A DNA stretch of 32,130 bases from Roseicyclus amphidinii (GCF_030163755.1 NZ_JASJOE010000040.1:1-32130), one strand, 5' to 3'. Counted from the stretch's first letter, positions 16,770 through 24,300 are shown. A program made the numbers and translations. Notes: generated by a model from the letters alone, not told the origin.

Positions 16770-17135
16770 TCAGACGCCCCCGAAATTGGCAAGGATCAGC
16801 CACGCCGCCAGCCCGGCCTCGCAACCGAAGAAGGTCCAGCTTTGCCGGCTTGCGGCATTGTCACGGAAGATCGAGGTGACGCGTCCCGTTGCCGCGCCTG
16901 CATAGGCAAGGCCGACCACGACCCAGGCGAGCGGCTGGTCGAGCATCATCGCGCCAAGCCCGAGCCCCACGAAAAGGCAGCCCGAGGCGGCCGAGACCTC
17001 GGTATAGGCCATGTTGGTCGGCCCGGCCTGCATGTCGAGCTGTTCCATGGTCCAGCGCGGCGCAAGCCAGCCCATCAGCCCGAGGAGGATCGTCAGCCCC
17101 GCAACCGCGTAATTCACATAGTCGATGGCGGTCAT
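16770..17135 (-). CDS. Small integral membrane protein, DUF4345-like
   Basis: A 121-residue protein with about four hydrophobic helices, starting MTAIDYVNYAVAGLTILLGLMGWLAPRW. The segment 'TEVSAASGCLFVGLGLGAMML' and the spacing of helices are similar to DUF4345-type small membrane proteins; this match is from pattern memory. An AAAGGA site is about 7 nt upstream of the ATG at 17135, which supports that start rather than the longer frame. It lies downstream of the ssrA terminator in the same direction. The function is unknown. Confidence 0.75.
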   Translation of the reverse strand: MTAIDYVNYAVAGLTILLGLMGWLAPRWTMEQLDMQAGPTNMAYTEVSAASGCLFVGLGLGAMMLDQPLAWVVVGLAYAGAATGRVTSIFRDNAASRQSWTFFGCEAGLAAWLILANFGGV

Positions 17136-17225
17136 GGCCGTCCTTTCACATCCACATCGGCGCACCCCGGCGCGCCGTCTTTCAGGTTAAACGCAGGGGC
17201 GGGCCTGTTGGATCACTTGCATCTG

Positions 17226-17249
17226 AAAAAAGATCACGCCGACGTGAGC
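17226..17249 (-). terminator. Intrinsic terminator of ssrA
   Basis: Read on the minus strand, GCTCACG (17249-17243), a TCGG loop and CGTGATC (17238-17232) form a stem with one mismatch, followed by six T residues (17231-17226). It lies between the tmRNA coding piece and the small membrane-protein gene. Confidence 0.82.
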
Positions 17250-17614
17250 GGGCGCGCGTGGCCCGTTGCAGGCGGGACCGCGATCAGGATGTGGGGAAAG
17301 TGCAGGCTTCTGTTGCCAGGTGCCTGCGGACCCCGCCTTACGCTGCTAGGCGCAAGGGCTTAGTTTCGGCGACTCGAGCAGCTTACGCTGCCAGAGCCAT
17401 TGCCGGAGCACGGTTGTCATTTGCAACTGTACGTTTCGGACCGATAACGGTGGTACCTCACCGGGACAAAGCCAACCCCTTTAGACGTTCGTCGATCCTG
17501 TTTCGGCCCCATGATCCGCAAATGACGGAGATTTGGTGGAGCCGCCGGGTACCGCCCCCGGGTCCGAGCCGCTTATTCCGAGCGCGTTTATGTCCATAGT
17601 CCCGTTGCCGGAAC
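17250..17614 (-). ncRNA. ssrA: tmRNA, circularly permuted two-piece alphaproteobacterial type
   Basis: tmRNA rescues stalled ribosomes and adds a degradation tag. On the minus strand the acceptor piece comes first and ends at 17534 with CGGCTCC-ACCA (17544-17534). A 23-nt spacer (17533-17511) follows, then the coding piece starts at 17510 with GGGGCCG. The two 7-nt strands pair with a G-U at the third position, the alanine identity element G3-U70, next to an encoded ACCA end. The tag frame (17424-17383) reads A-N-D-N-R-A-P-A-M-A-L-A-A and then TAA. A CCGGG/CCCGG T-arm stem precedes the acceptor strand; its loop (GGCGGTA) lacks TTCRA. Outer ends are estimated from the promoter and terminator. 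Confidence 0.95.
17511..17533 (-). other. Intervening segment removed from the permuted tmRNA precursor
   Basis: These 23 nt separate the encoded CCA end of the acceptor piece from the GGGG start of the coding piece. In two-piece tmRNAs this linker is cut out during maturation. It is short here, and its ends are set by the acceptor-stem pairing. Confidence 0.8.
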
Positions 17615-17620
17615 ATGCTG

Positions 17621-17649
17621 AACATACGCAGCCGCCCGCGGGATTTCAA
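17621..17649 (-). promoter_or_regulatory. Predicted sigma-70 type promoter of ssrA
   Basis: On the minus strand, TTGAAA (17649-17644) and TATGTT (17626-17621) are separated by exactly 17 nt. The predicted start is near 17614, just before the acceptor piece. No other strong candidate was found between 17614 and the Zur-like site. Confidence 0.7.
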
Positions 17650-17673
17650 GGAGGCTCGGGGGGCTCGGGGGGC

Positions 17674-17703
17674 TTGAGGGGTGGTGGGTTGCCCGTGTAA
17701 TGT
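17674..17703 (+). promoter_or_regulatory. Possible promoter of the COG0523 gene
   Basis: TTGAGG (17674-17679) and TAATGT (17698-17703) are 18 nt apart. The -10 lies within the Zur-like operator, an arrangement that would give repression when zinc is plentiful. This is a weak match, supported mainly by position. Confidence 0.4.
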
Positions 17704-17719
17704 ATGTAATAACATTACA
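17696..17719. promoter_or_regulatory. Zur-like operator
   Basis: Arms TGTAATGT (17696-17703) and ACATTACA (17712-17719) are perfect inverted repeats around an 8-nt AT-rich spacer. This resembles operators of the zinc repressor Zur (Fur family) in proteobacteria, and it lies 13 nt before the start of a COG0523 GTPase, a common Zur target. Confidence 0.7.
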
Positions 17720-17732
17720 TCAAAGGTGCACC

Positions 17733-18929
17733 ATGTCCGACCCCCGTCTTCCTGTCACTGTCCTGTCCGGCTTCCTTGGCGCGGGCAAGACCACGCTTCT
17801 GAACCGCATCCTGCAGAACGGCGACGGCCGCCGTATCGCCGTCATCGTCAACGACATGTCCGAGGTGAACATCGACGCGGATCTCGTGCGCGCCGAAGGC
17901 GGGCTCAGCCGCACCGACGAGACGCTGGTCGAGATGTCGAACGGCTGCATCTGCTGCACCTTGCGCGACGACCTGCTGGTCGAGGTGCGCAAGCTGGCCG
18001 AAGCGGGGCGCTTCGACGCGCTGGTGATCGAATCGACAGGCATCTCCGAACCCCTGCCGGTGGCCACCACCTTCGACTTCCGCGACGAGGAGGGCGAAAG
18101 CCTGTCCGATGTCGCGCGGCTCGACACCATGGTGACGGTCGTCGATGCGGTGAACCTGCTGCGCGATTTCGCCAGCCATGACGTGCTGGCCGACCGTGGC
18201 GAGAGCATGGGCGAGGGGGACGAGCGTCGCCTCGTTCACCTGCTGACCGACCAGATCGAGTTCGCGGATGTCGTGATCCTCAACAAGGTGACCGAGGCCG
18301 GGCCGGAGCGCGCCGATGCCGCGCGCAAGATCATCCGCAGTCTCAATGCCGATGCGCGCCTGCTCGAGACCGATTTCTCGGACGTGGCGCTTGGCGATGT
18401 GCTGGAGACGGGGCTGTTCGACATCGACCGCGCCCATGAGCATCCGATGTGGGCCAAGGAGCTTTACGGCTTCCGCGACCACGTGCCCGAAACCGAGGAA
18501 TACGGCGTCACCTCCCATGTCTACCGCGCCCGCCGCCCCTTCGTGCCCGAGGCGATTCTGGCCCTGCTGGACGGTGATCTGCCGGGGGTGATCCGCGCCA
18601 AGGGGCATTTCTGGATCGCCACGCGCCCCGACTGGGTGGCGGAGTTCTCGCTGGCTGGCGCGCTGTCGGGCGTGACGCCGCTTGGCACATGGTGGGCCGC
18701 GGTGCCTCGCGAGCGGTGGCCTGCGCACAAACCTGCGCAGGATTACATCGCGCAACACTGGATCGAGCCATGGGGCGACCGGCGGCAGGAGCTGGTTTTC
18801 ATCGGGTCGGGGATCGATTGGCCGGTGCTGAAGGCGCGGCTCGATGCCTGCCTGCTGGCCGAGGGGGCCGACGGCCGCGACCTGCCCGACCCGTTCCCCC
18901 GCTGGCGCAGGCAGGAGGATGCGGCGTGA
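17733..18929 (+). CDS. COG0523 GTPase, probable zinc metallochaperone (ZigA/CobW family)
   Basis: A 398-residue G3E-family GTPase. Walker A is GFLGAGKT (residues 13-20), the metal-binding CxCC motif is C72-I-C74-C75 in '[14 protein letters not shown]', the base-recognition NKxx is in '[11 protein letters not shown]', and the C-terminal domain has the usual CobW_C features, ending 'DLPDPFPRW'. COG0523 proteins deliver metals; members behind Zur sites act in zinc shortage. The ATG at 17733 is preceded by AAAGGTG and gives the normal [21 protein letters not shown] opening. The Zur-like site argues for zinc rather than cobalt. Its stop overlaps the GTG start of the next small gene. Confidence 0.92.
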   Translation: MSDPRLPVTVLSGFLGAGKTTLLNRILQNGDGRRIAVIVNDMSEVNIDADLVRAEGGLSRTDETLVEMSNGCICCTLRDDLLVEVRKLAEAGRFDALVIESTGISEPLPVATTFDFRDEEGESLSDVARLDTMVTVVDAVNLLRDFASHDVLADRGESMGEGDERRLVHLLTDQIEFADVVILNKVTEAGPERADAARKIIRSLNADARLLETDFSDVALGDVLETGLFDIDRAHEHPMWAKELYGFRDHVPETEEYGVTSHVYRARRPFVPEAILALLDGDLPGVIRAKGHFWIATRPDWVAEFSLAGALSGVTPLGTWWAAVPRERWPAHKPAQDYIAQHWIEPWGDRRQELVFIGSGIDWPVLKARLDACLLAEGADGRDLPDPFPRWRRQEDAA

Positions 18930-19189
18930 CGCGGCGCGGCAATCTCGGGGCGACCTCGCTTCGGCCGCGGCGGCGCGAGCTGGACCCGATGCGCGTCTAT
19001 GACCGCCTCCCGCCCGAGCTGCGCGCCTGGATGGCCGAGGCGGCGCTGCCCTGGTCGCCCAAGTCCTGCTTGCGCCTGTGGCGCAAGGCCTTGTCGGAGG
19101 AGGGGTGCCCGGCACGCGCCCGCGCGCGGCTGGACCGGGCCGAGGCTGCGCTGCTGGCGCGGGACCGGATGCGCGGGGACAGGCCCTGA
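18926..19189 (+). CDS. Small basic protein, DUF6525-like
   Basis: An 87-residue protein from the GTG at 18926, which overlaps the stop of the COG0523 gene (GTGA), so the two are probably translated together. It reads [20 protein letters not shown], followed by '[39 protein letters not shown]', and is rich in arginine. I recall similar short proteins in Rhodobacteraceae under DUF6525; this is a tentative match. There is no cysteine/histidine cluster that would suggest direct zinc binding. It may be an accessory to the GTPase or simply co-transcribed. Confidence 0.7.
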   Translation: MTRRGNLGATSLRPRRRELDPMRVYDRLPPELRAWMAEAALPWSPKSCLRLWRKALSEEGCPARARARLDRAEAALLARDRMRGDRP

Positions 19190-19196
19190 TCCGACG

Positions 19197-19225
19197 CAAA
19201 ACGGGCGCCCGCTTGGGGCGCCCGT
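19197..19225 (-). terminator. Intrinsic terminator after the binding-protein gene
   Basis: ACGGGCGCCC (19201-19210) and GGGCGCCCGT (19216-19225) form a perfect 10-bp stem with a 5-nt loop. On the minus strand the stem runs into TTTT, so it ends the transcript from the binding-protein gene. On the plus strand the tail is CCTGTCTT, so termination of the small gene ending at 19189 would be weaker. Confidence 0.85.
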
Positions 19226-19249
19226 CCTGTCTTCATGGGTGACGGTGGA

Positions 19250-20293
19250 TCAGAACCCGGCCTTGATCCGCTCGAAGGCTTCGGCCTGACGCTCGCGCTG
19301 CTCGTTCGAGATCGGCAGCTGTGCAAGGACCGGAACGGTCACTTCGCCAAGGCCCGCGGCCTCCATCGCCTCGGCGCCGAGCGCCTGAAGCGCCGCGTCA
19401 TTGGCCGAACCGAAACCGTTCACCAGAAGCGGGCCGGCCGACACGTCGGCATGCATCGCGTTCACGAAGTCATAGGCCTGGTCTTCCGAACCTTCGCCTT
19501 CGGCCATGTTGACGTAACCGCAAAGCCAGACGCTCGAGCCCTCGGTCGTGTTGCGCTGGAAGCCCACCGGGAAGCCCTCGTCGGCCAGCGCGACCGGAAC
19601 CTCGTTCCAGACCCATGCCGCCAGAACCTGCCCCGAGGCCATCAGCTGCTGGATTTCCGCGGGGTCGACCCAGTAGTTCAGCAGGTTCTCGTGAATGCCG
19701 CGCAGCCATGCGGTCGCCGCTTCGAACTGCGCGTCGGTCGCGTTCGCCCAGTTGGTCACGCCGGTGGCGAGATAGGCCAGCGCATAGGCGTCATCGACGT
19801 TGTCGGGGATCGACAACCGGCCGGCATAGGCGGGATTGTTGAAGATCTCGAGGCTGGCGACATCCTCGGCCGGGACCTCGTCGGCGTTGTAGGCCACGGC
19901 GGTCGAGCCGTAATCCGTCGGCAGGAAGAACAGCTCGGCCGAACCGGCCAGAACATCCTCGCCCACGAGATCGGCGTTCAGCGTCTCGTAGGCCGCGATG
20001 CGCGAGCGGTCCCAGGGCTCGATGATGCCCGATTCCTGCCAGCGCGGCACCGAGCCTGCGCAGATATGCGTCACGTCCGAGCGGAACCCGGCCAGCAGGC
20101 GCTGGAACGCCTCGTCCTCGTCGCCGAAGAAGACGAATTCGGGAGATGCGCCGTGCTGGTCGATGAAGGGCTGGTGGAACTCGGGGTTCTCGAACCCGGA
20201 ATAGTCGAACACCAGAAGATCCTGCGCCATGGCGTAGGACGGAACGGTCAGCGCGAGGGCCAGGGCGGTGCCGAGGGCCGGGCGATGGGTCAT
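19250..20293 (-). CDS. ABC transporter periplasmic substrate-binding protein, PotD type
   Basis: A 347-residue exported protein with signal peptide MTHRPALGTALALALTVPSYAMA (cleavage about residue 23). The mature part has the spermidine/putrescine-binding layout: 'LLVFDYSGFENPEFHQPFI' at the start, 'FFLPTDYGSTAVAYNADEV' in the middle and 'GFPVGFQRNTTEGSSVWLCGYVNMAEG' towards the end. Acidic and aromatic pocket residues suggest a small cationic ligand, but the ligand is unknown. No permease or ATPase is adjacent; the only ABC membrane set in the window is at 4161-7161 and lacks a binding protein. It lies downstream of gntR in the same direction, with a candidate promoter of its own. Confidence 0.9.
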   Translation of the reverse strand: MTHRPALGTALALALTVPSYAMAQDLLVFDYSGFENPEFHQPFIDQHGASPEFVFFGDEDEAFQRLLAGFRSDVTHICAGSVPRWQESGIIEPWDRSRIAAYETLNADLVGEDVLAGSAELFFLPTDYGSTAVAYNADEVPAEDVASLEIFNNPAYAGRLSIPDNVDDAYALAYLATGVTNWANATDAQFEAATAWLRGIHENLLNYWVDPAEIQQLMASGQVLAAWVWNEVPVALADEGFPVGFQRNTTEGSSVWLCGYVNMAEGEGSEDQAYDFVNAMHADVSAGPLLVNGFGSANDAALQALGAEAMEAAGLGEVTVPVLAQLPISNEQRERQAEAFERIKAGF

Positions 20294-20338
20294 GATGCTG
20301 TTTTCCCTGTTGATGAGTGGGCGGTGAAACCGCCAACG

Positions 20339-20367
20339 AAGGTAGGGCCCATGGCCCCTGCCTGCAA
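20339..20367 (-). promoter_or_regulatory. Possible promoter of the binding-protein gene
   Basis: On the minus strand, TTGCAG (20367-20362) and TACCTT (20344-20339) are 17 nt apart, about 45 nt before the ATG. The match is moderate. A small stem (GGCGG/CCGCC) follows in the leader. Confidence 0.45.
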
Positions 20368-20406
20368 GGGTCTGCATGTGTCCGCAAGGCGTGCCGCCAC
20401 GTGCGG

Positions 20407-21147
20407 CTACTCGACCCCGCGCTCCGTGCGCCGCGCGGCGAAGACCGAGCGCGCCAGCTCGCGCGTGTAGCCCTCCAGCTCCTGCAGGGCGGCCTCGATG
20501 TCCGCGCCGTCTCGGGCCTCGGCCGCGTCGGCGATGCGGGCGTGCAGGGCGATGATCGCCTCGCGCGAGCGGGCGGTGAAGGTGATCATGTTCATCAGCG
20601 GCTGCATCGCTTCGACCGCACCGGCCAGCTGGTAGGACAGGACCGGGTTGCCCGCCGCATCCACCAGCGCGCGGTGAAAGGCGACATCCGAGGCGCAGAA
20701 CGCCTCGTCGCTCAGGCCGGGCTGGCCCTGCCGCGTGATCTCGGCCCGCATGGTGGCCAGGTGATCTGGCGCGCGCCGTTCGGCGGCCAGCCGTGCACAG
20801 GCCCGTTCCATGGCGAAGCGCGCCTCGCAGGCGGTGTCGAAGCTGACGTCGTTCATCCCCAGAAGCAGGGTCGAGGTGGTGATCTGCTGGGCATGGGCAT
20901 CGGCATAGCTCAGCCGGTTGACGAAAGCCCCGCCGAACGCCCCGCGCTGCGTGCGGATCAGCGATTGCGCGGCCAGCCGCTTCAGCGCCTCGCGCACCGT
21001 GGGGCGCGACACCTCGAACTGCTCGGAAAGCTCGGCCTCGGACGGCAGGCGGTCGCCCACGATCAGCTTGCCCGACACGATCGCATCCCGGATCGCGGCG
21101 GCGATCTGGGCAGAAAGGTCGGCGGGGTTGTTCGGGTCGATTTTCAT
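20407..21147 (-). CDS. GntR-family regulator, FadR subfamily (FCD domain)
   Basis: A 246-residue regulator. The winged helix-turn-helix (about residues 10-78) includes the hallmark 'GDRLPSEAELSEQFEVSRPTVREALKRLAAQSLI'. The all-helical FCD effector domain follows (about 95-230), with 'FHRALVDAAGNPVL' and histidines that often hold a metal (H156-type and 'IIALHARIADA'). FCD regulators sense organic acids. It is divergent from a five-gene unit ending in dmdA-acuI, with an inverted repeat in between, so it is the obvious candidate regulator of that unit and of the binding-protein gene behind it. From memory, a GntR gene also accompanies dmdA in Ruegeria; I could not check this. Confidence 0.95.
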   Translation of the reverse strand: MKIDPNNPADLSAQIAAAIRDAIVSGKLIVGDRLPSEAELSEQFEVSRPTVREALKRLAAQSLIRTQRGAFGGAFVNRLSYADAHAQQITTSTLLLGMNDVSFDTACEARFAMERACARLAAERRAPDHLATMRAEITRQGQPGLSDEAFCASDVAFHRALVDAAGNPVLSYQLAGAVEAMQPLMNMITFTARSREAIIALHARIADAAEARDGADIEAALQELEGYTRELARSVFAARRTERGVE

Positions 21148-21148
21148 T

Positions 21149-21172
21149 TGTCAGGCATTTAAAAGTCTGACA
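21149..21172. promoter_or_regulatory. Inverted-repeat operator between gntR and the DMSP-related unit
   Basis: Arms TGTCAGGC (21149-21156) and GTCTGACA (21165-21172) are inverted repeats with one mismatch around an AT-rich 8-nt centre. The site lies directly in front of the gntR start codon (21147) and about 45 nt before the divergent gene at 21217, which suits an autoregulated repressor of both directions. Confidence 0.65.
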
Positions 21173-21216
21173 TTTCATTGTCCAGCAAAACGAGTCGTCG
21201 GGGAGGGCGGCACGCC

Positions 21217-21978
21217 ATGATCGCAGCCCGCATCCGCGCCATGGGCGCGCCCCATTGGCTGGGTCTTTACGGCCTGATCCTGGGCGCTTGGGGCCTGCTT
21301 TACGCGATGGCGGTGCCCGCCGATCTGCGCGCGGCCTCCTCGCTTTACGGGATCGAGTTTCTTGCCGCGCTCTGCGTGGCGACGCCGGACGCCGCGGGCT
21401 ATTTCGGCCTGCTGGCCATGTGGGCGATCATGTCGGCGGCGATGATGGCCCCCACCGCGCTGCCCGCGCTCGCCACCTATGAAGATCTGGGGCAGGCAGG
21501 GGCGGAGACGCGGATTGCCGGGCTGGTCGCCGGATACCTCGCCATCTGGGTCGGCTTCTCGACCTTCGCCGCCGCCGCGCAACTGACGCTGTTCCAGGCG
21601 GGGCTTCTGGACCCGTTCGGCACCAGCCTGTCGGCGGTCCTTTCGGCGGCACTTCTGGCGTTGGCGGGCGCATGGCAGTTCACCCCCCTCAAGGAGGCCT
21701 GCCTGTCGAAATGCCGCGCGCCGATGATGTTCTTCCTCCAGCATTTCGACGAAGGCCCGTGGCGCAACGGTCTGCGCCTTGGCGCGGTCTGCCTCGGCTG
21801 CTGCTGGGCCTTGATGCTGCTCGCCTTTGTCGGGGGCACGATGAACCTGGTGTTCATGGGGATCGCCACGATCCTGATGGCGCTCGAGAAACTGCCCGAG
21901 ATCGGGCGTTGGCTGACCCGTCCGCTGGGTGTGGCGCTGCTGGCAGCAAGCGCCGTCACCCTGTGGACCGCATTCTGA
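21217..21978 (+). CDS. DUF2182 integral membrane protein
   Basis: A 253-residue protein with about six membrane helices. The family pattern is clear: 'MWAIMSAAMMAPTALPALATY' (residues 68-88), 'FTPLKEACLSKCRAP' with C162 and C166, and 'VCLGCCWALM' with C192, C195 and C196. DUF2182 is described as a predicted metal-binding membrane protein; I know of no proven activity. A GGGAGGGCGG ribosome site precedes the ATG. The cysteines sit near membrane borders and could bind metal or thiols. The next gene is DUF1326, a frequent neighbour of DUF2182, only 14 nt away. Confidence 0.9.
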   Translation: MIAARIRAMGAPHWLGLYGLILGAWGLLYAMAVPADLRAASSLYGIEFLAALCVATPDAAGYFGLLAMWAIMSAAMMAPTALPALATYEDLGQAGAETRIAGLVAGYLAIWVGFSTFAAAAQLTLFQAGLLDPFGTSLSAVLSAALLALAGAWQFTPLKEACLSKCRAPMMFFLQHFDEGPWRNGLRLGAVCLGCCWALMLLAFVGGTMNLVFMGIATILMALEKLPEIGRWLTRPLGVALLAASAVTLWTAF

Positions 21979-21992
21979 AACGGGAGAGACAC

Positions 21993-22685
21993 ATGGCAAG
22001 CGACCGCATTGCGACCCCCTCGCGCATCGACAACCGGGCGGCGGATGCGCCGCGCTCGGGGCATGGCAGCGTGCCTTGGGCGATCAAGGGCGAGCTGATC
22101 CTGAACTGCAACTGCACCGTCTTCTGCCCCTGCGTCGTCTCGCTGGGCCTGCACCCGCCGACCGAGGGGCATTGCCAGACCTGGGGCGGCGTGCGCATCG
22201 ACGAGGGCCATTACGGCGACGTGGACCTGTCGGGGCTGAACATCGGCCTCTTGATCGAGATCCCCGGCATGATGAGCCGCGGCAACTGGAAGGTCGCGCT
22301 TTTCATCGACGAGCGCGCCAGCGACGCGGCCTATAACGCGCTGGTCGACATCTTCTCGGGCAAGGCCAAGGGCACGACGGGCCTGTTCCAGGTGCTTGTG
22401 GGTGAGGTGATCGGGGTGGAGCGCCAGCCGGTCAGCTACGAGACCGACGGCAAGACGCGCCACATCACCGTGGGCCGCAAGATCGAAGGCGTGGTCTTCC
22501 CCGTGGGCGGCAAGGACCCCGGTGAGGATATCGTGATCCGCAACACGAAATACTGGATGGGGCCGGACATCACCGTCGCCACGGCCAGCAAGGGCCGCGT
22601 GCGCGCCTATGGGCGGGTCTGGGATTTCGGCGGGCGCTCGGCCGAGATCTGCCAGATCGACTGGTCCGGGCCGGGCAAGGGGTAA
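21993..22685 (+). CDS. DUF1326 family protein
   Basis: A 230-residue soluble protein without a signal peptide. It has the DUF1326 hallmark 'GELILNCNCTVFCPCVVSLG', giving C39, C41, C45 and C47, followed by 'GHCQTWGG' with C61; this cluster could bind a metal ion. The remainder is beta-rich ('HYGDVDLSGLNIGLLIEIPGMMSRGNWKVALFIDERA'). The function of DUF1326 is unknown. An in-phase GGGAGAG is 9 nt before the ATG. Placed between DUF2182 and a DinB-family gene (5 nt gap), it is firmly in the operon that ends in dmdA. Confidence 0.9.
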   Translation: MASDRIATPSRIDNRAADAPRSGHGSVPWAIKGELILNCNCTVFCPCVVSLGLHPPTEGHCQTWGGVRIDEGHYGDVDLSGLNIGLLIEIPGMMSRGNWKVALFIDERASDAAYNALVDIFSGKAKGTTGLFQVLVGEVIGVERQPVSYETDGKTRHITVGRKIEGVVFPVGGKDPGEDIVIRNTKYWMGPDITVATASKGRVRAYGRVWDFGGRSAEICQIDWSGPGKG

Positions 22686-22690
22686 GGCGC

Positions 22691-23206
22691 GTGATCACGC
22701 CTGCCTATTGTCAAACCATGGCGCGCTACAATGCGTGGCAGAACCAGTCGCTATTCCACGCGGCCGCAAGCCTGTCCGAAGCGGCGCGCGAGGAGGATCG
22801 GGGCGCCTTCTTCGGCTCGATCCGGGCGACCCTCAGCCACCTGATGTGGGGCGACCTGATGTGGATGGCGCGCTTCGACGGGGGCGAGGGACCGGGCGGC
22901 AGCATCGCCGTCTCGCCCGGCCGCTATGACTGGGCGACTCTCTGGGCCGAGCGGCCCAGGCTCGACGCGCGCATCGCGGGCTGGTCCTGGATGGTGACCG
23001 AGGAGGAGCTGGCGGGCGATCTGCACTGGTATTCCTTCGCGCAGGCGCGCGAGATGTCCAAGCCCTACGGGCTGTGCGTGATGCACCTCTTCAACCACCA
23101 GGCCCACCACCGCGGGCAGGTTCACGCCATGCTGACCGCCGCGGGGGCACGGCCCGACGACACCGATCTTCCCTTCATGCCGGACGAGGTTCCCGAATGG
23201 CGCTGA
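22691..23206 (+). CDS. DinB-family protein (putative metal-dependent thiol-transferase fold)
   Basis: A 171-residue four-helix-bundle protein of the DinB/YfiT-like superfamily. The likely metal site is formed by H50 ('RATLSHLMWGD') and the pair H136 and H140 in 'LFNHQAHHRGQVHAML'. Members include bacillithiol and mycothiol S-transferases, but most are uncharacterised; the organism probably uses glutathione, so the co-substrate is open. The start is the GTG at 22691, 5 nt after DUF1326. Its last ten bases overlap the start of dmdA, implying coupled translation and a possible role in handling DMSP products such as methanethiol. That role is inference. Confidence 0.88.
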   Translation: MITPAYCQTMARYNAWQNQSLFHAAASLSEAAREEDRGAFFGSIRATLSHLMWGDLMWMARFDGGEGPGGSIAVSPGRYDWATLWAERPRLDARIAGWSWMVTEEELAGDLHWYSFAQAREMSKPYGLCVMHLFNHQAHHRGQVHAMLTAAGARPDDTDLPFMPDEVPEWR

Positions 23207-24300
23207 TCTCCCCCTCCCGCCGCTTGCGCCGCACACCGTTTTCCGAGGGGGTCGAGGCCGCGGGCGTCTCGGCCTACACGGTCTACAACCACATGCTTCT
23301 GCCGACCGTCTTCGCCTCGGTCGAGGAGGATTACCGGCATCTCAAATCCGCCGTGCAGGTCTGGGATGTCGCCTGCGAGCGGCAGGTCGAGGTGCGCGGC
23401 CCCGATGCCGGCAAGCTGGTCCAGATGCTTACGCCCCGCGACCTGCGGGGGATGTTGCCGGGGCAATGCTACTACGTGCCGATGGTGGACGAGACGGGGG
23501 GGATGTTGAACGATCCGGTGGCCGTGAAACTGGCCGAGGATCGCTGGTGGATCTCCATCGCCGACAGCGATTTGCTGTTCTGGGTCAAGGGGATCGCCCA
23601 TGGCTACCGGCTCGACGTGCTGATCGACGAGCCCGATGTCTCGCCGCTGGCGGTGCAGGGGCCGAAATCCGACGAGCTGATGGCCCGCGTCTTCGGCGAC
23701 GGGGTGCGCGACCTGCGATTCTTCCGCTTCGGCTTCTTCGATTTCCAGGGGCGCTCGATGGTCGTCGCACGCTCGGGTTATTCCAAGCAGGGCGGCTTCG
23801 AGATCTATGTCGAGGGTGCCGACATCGGCATGCCGCTGTGGACAGCGCTGATGGAGGCGGGGCGCGATCTGGACGTGCGGGCGGGTTGCCCCAACGGGAT
23901 CGAGCGGGTCGAGGGCGGGCTTCTGAGCTACGGCAACGACATGACGCGCGACAACACCCCGCACGAGGCCGGGCTGGGCCGCTTCTGCAACACCGCCACG
24001 GCGATCGGGTGCATCGGGCGCGATGCCCTGCTGCGGGTGGCCAAGGAAGGACCGGTCAAACAGGTCCGCGCGATCGAGATCGGCTCGACCGCCCTTCCGC
24101 GCTGCGACCGTCCGTGGCGTCTGCTCGCCGGGGTGAAACAGGTGGGGCAGGTGACCTCGGCCGCGCAATCGCCCGACTTCGGCTGCGGCGTGGGGATCGG
24201 CATGGTCCGCATGACCCATTGGGACGCGGGCACCGAACTGATCGTCGAAACCCAGGACGGCGCGTTTCCGGCACGCGTACGAGAGACGTTCTGGATTTGA
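23197..24300 (+). CDS. dmdA: Dimethylsulfoniopropionate demethylase (DmdA)
   Basis: DmdA moves a methyl group from DMSP to tetrahydrofolate, giving methylmercaptopropionate, the first step of the demethylation route. The 367-residue protein belongs to the GcvT fold but matches DmdA as I remember it from Ruegeria: 'RRLRRTPFSEGVEAAGVSAYTVYNHMLLPTVF', 'VQVWDVACERQVEVRGPDA', 'QCYYVPMVDETGGMLNDPVAVKL', 'SKQGGFEIYVEG', 'GCPNGIERVEGGLLSYGNDMTRDNTPHEAGLGRFC'. The acuI gene directly downstream supports this over a glycine-cleavage T protein. GAGG lies 7 nt before the ATG, inside the dinB-like gene. The protein is cytoplasmic. Confidence 0.9.
   Translation: MALISPSRRLRRTPFSEGVEAAGVSAYTVYNHMLLPTVFASVEEDYRHLKSAVQVWDVACERQVEVRGPDAGKLVQMLTPRDLRGMLPGQCYYVPMVDETGGMLNDPVAVKLAEDRWWISIADSDLLFWVKGIAHGYRLDVLIDEPDVSPLAVQGPKSDELMARVFGDGVRDLRFFRFGFFDFQGRSMVVARSGYSKQGGFEIYVEGADIGMPLWTALMEAGRDLDVRAGCPNGIERVEGGLLSYGNDMTRDNTPHEAGLGRFCNTATAIGCIGRDALLRVAKEGPVKQVRAIEIGSTALPRCDRPWRLLAGVKQVGQVTSAAQSPDFGCGVGIGMVRMTHWDAGTELIVETQDGAFPARVRETFWI

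Noticed and set aside
17458-17715. 85-residue minus-strand open frame in the 17.1-17.7 kb gap
   Set aside because: It covers the tmRNA acceptor piece and its promoter; the RNA gene explains the sequence.
23197-24300. Glycine-cleavage T protein (gcvT)
   Set aside because: The fold is shared, but the N-terminal and central segments match DMSP demethylase and acuI follows; no gcvH or gcvP is nearby.
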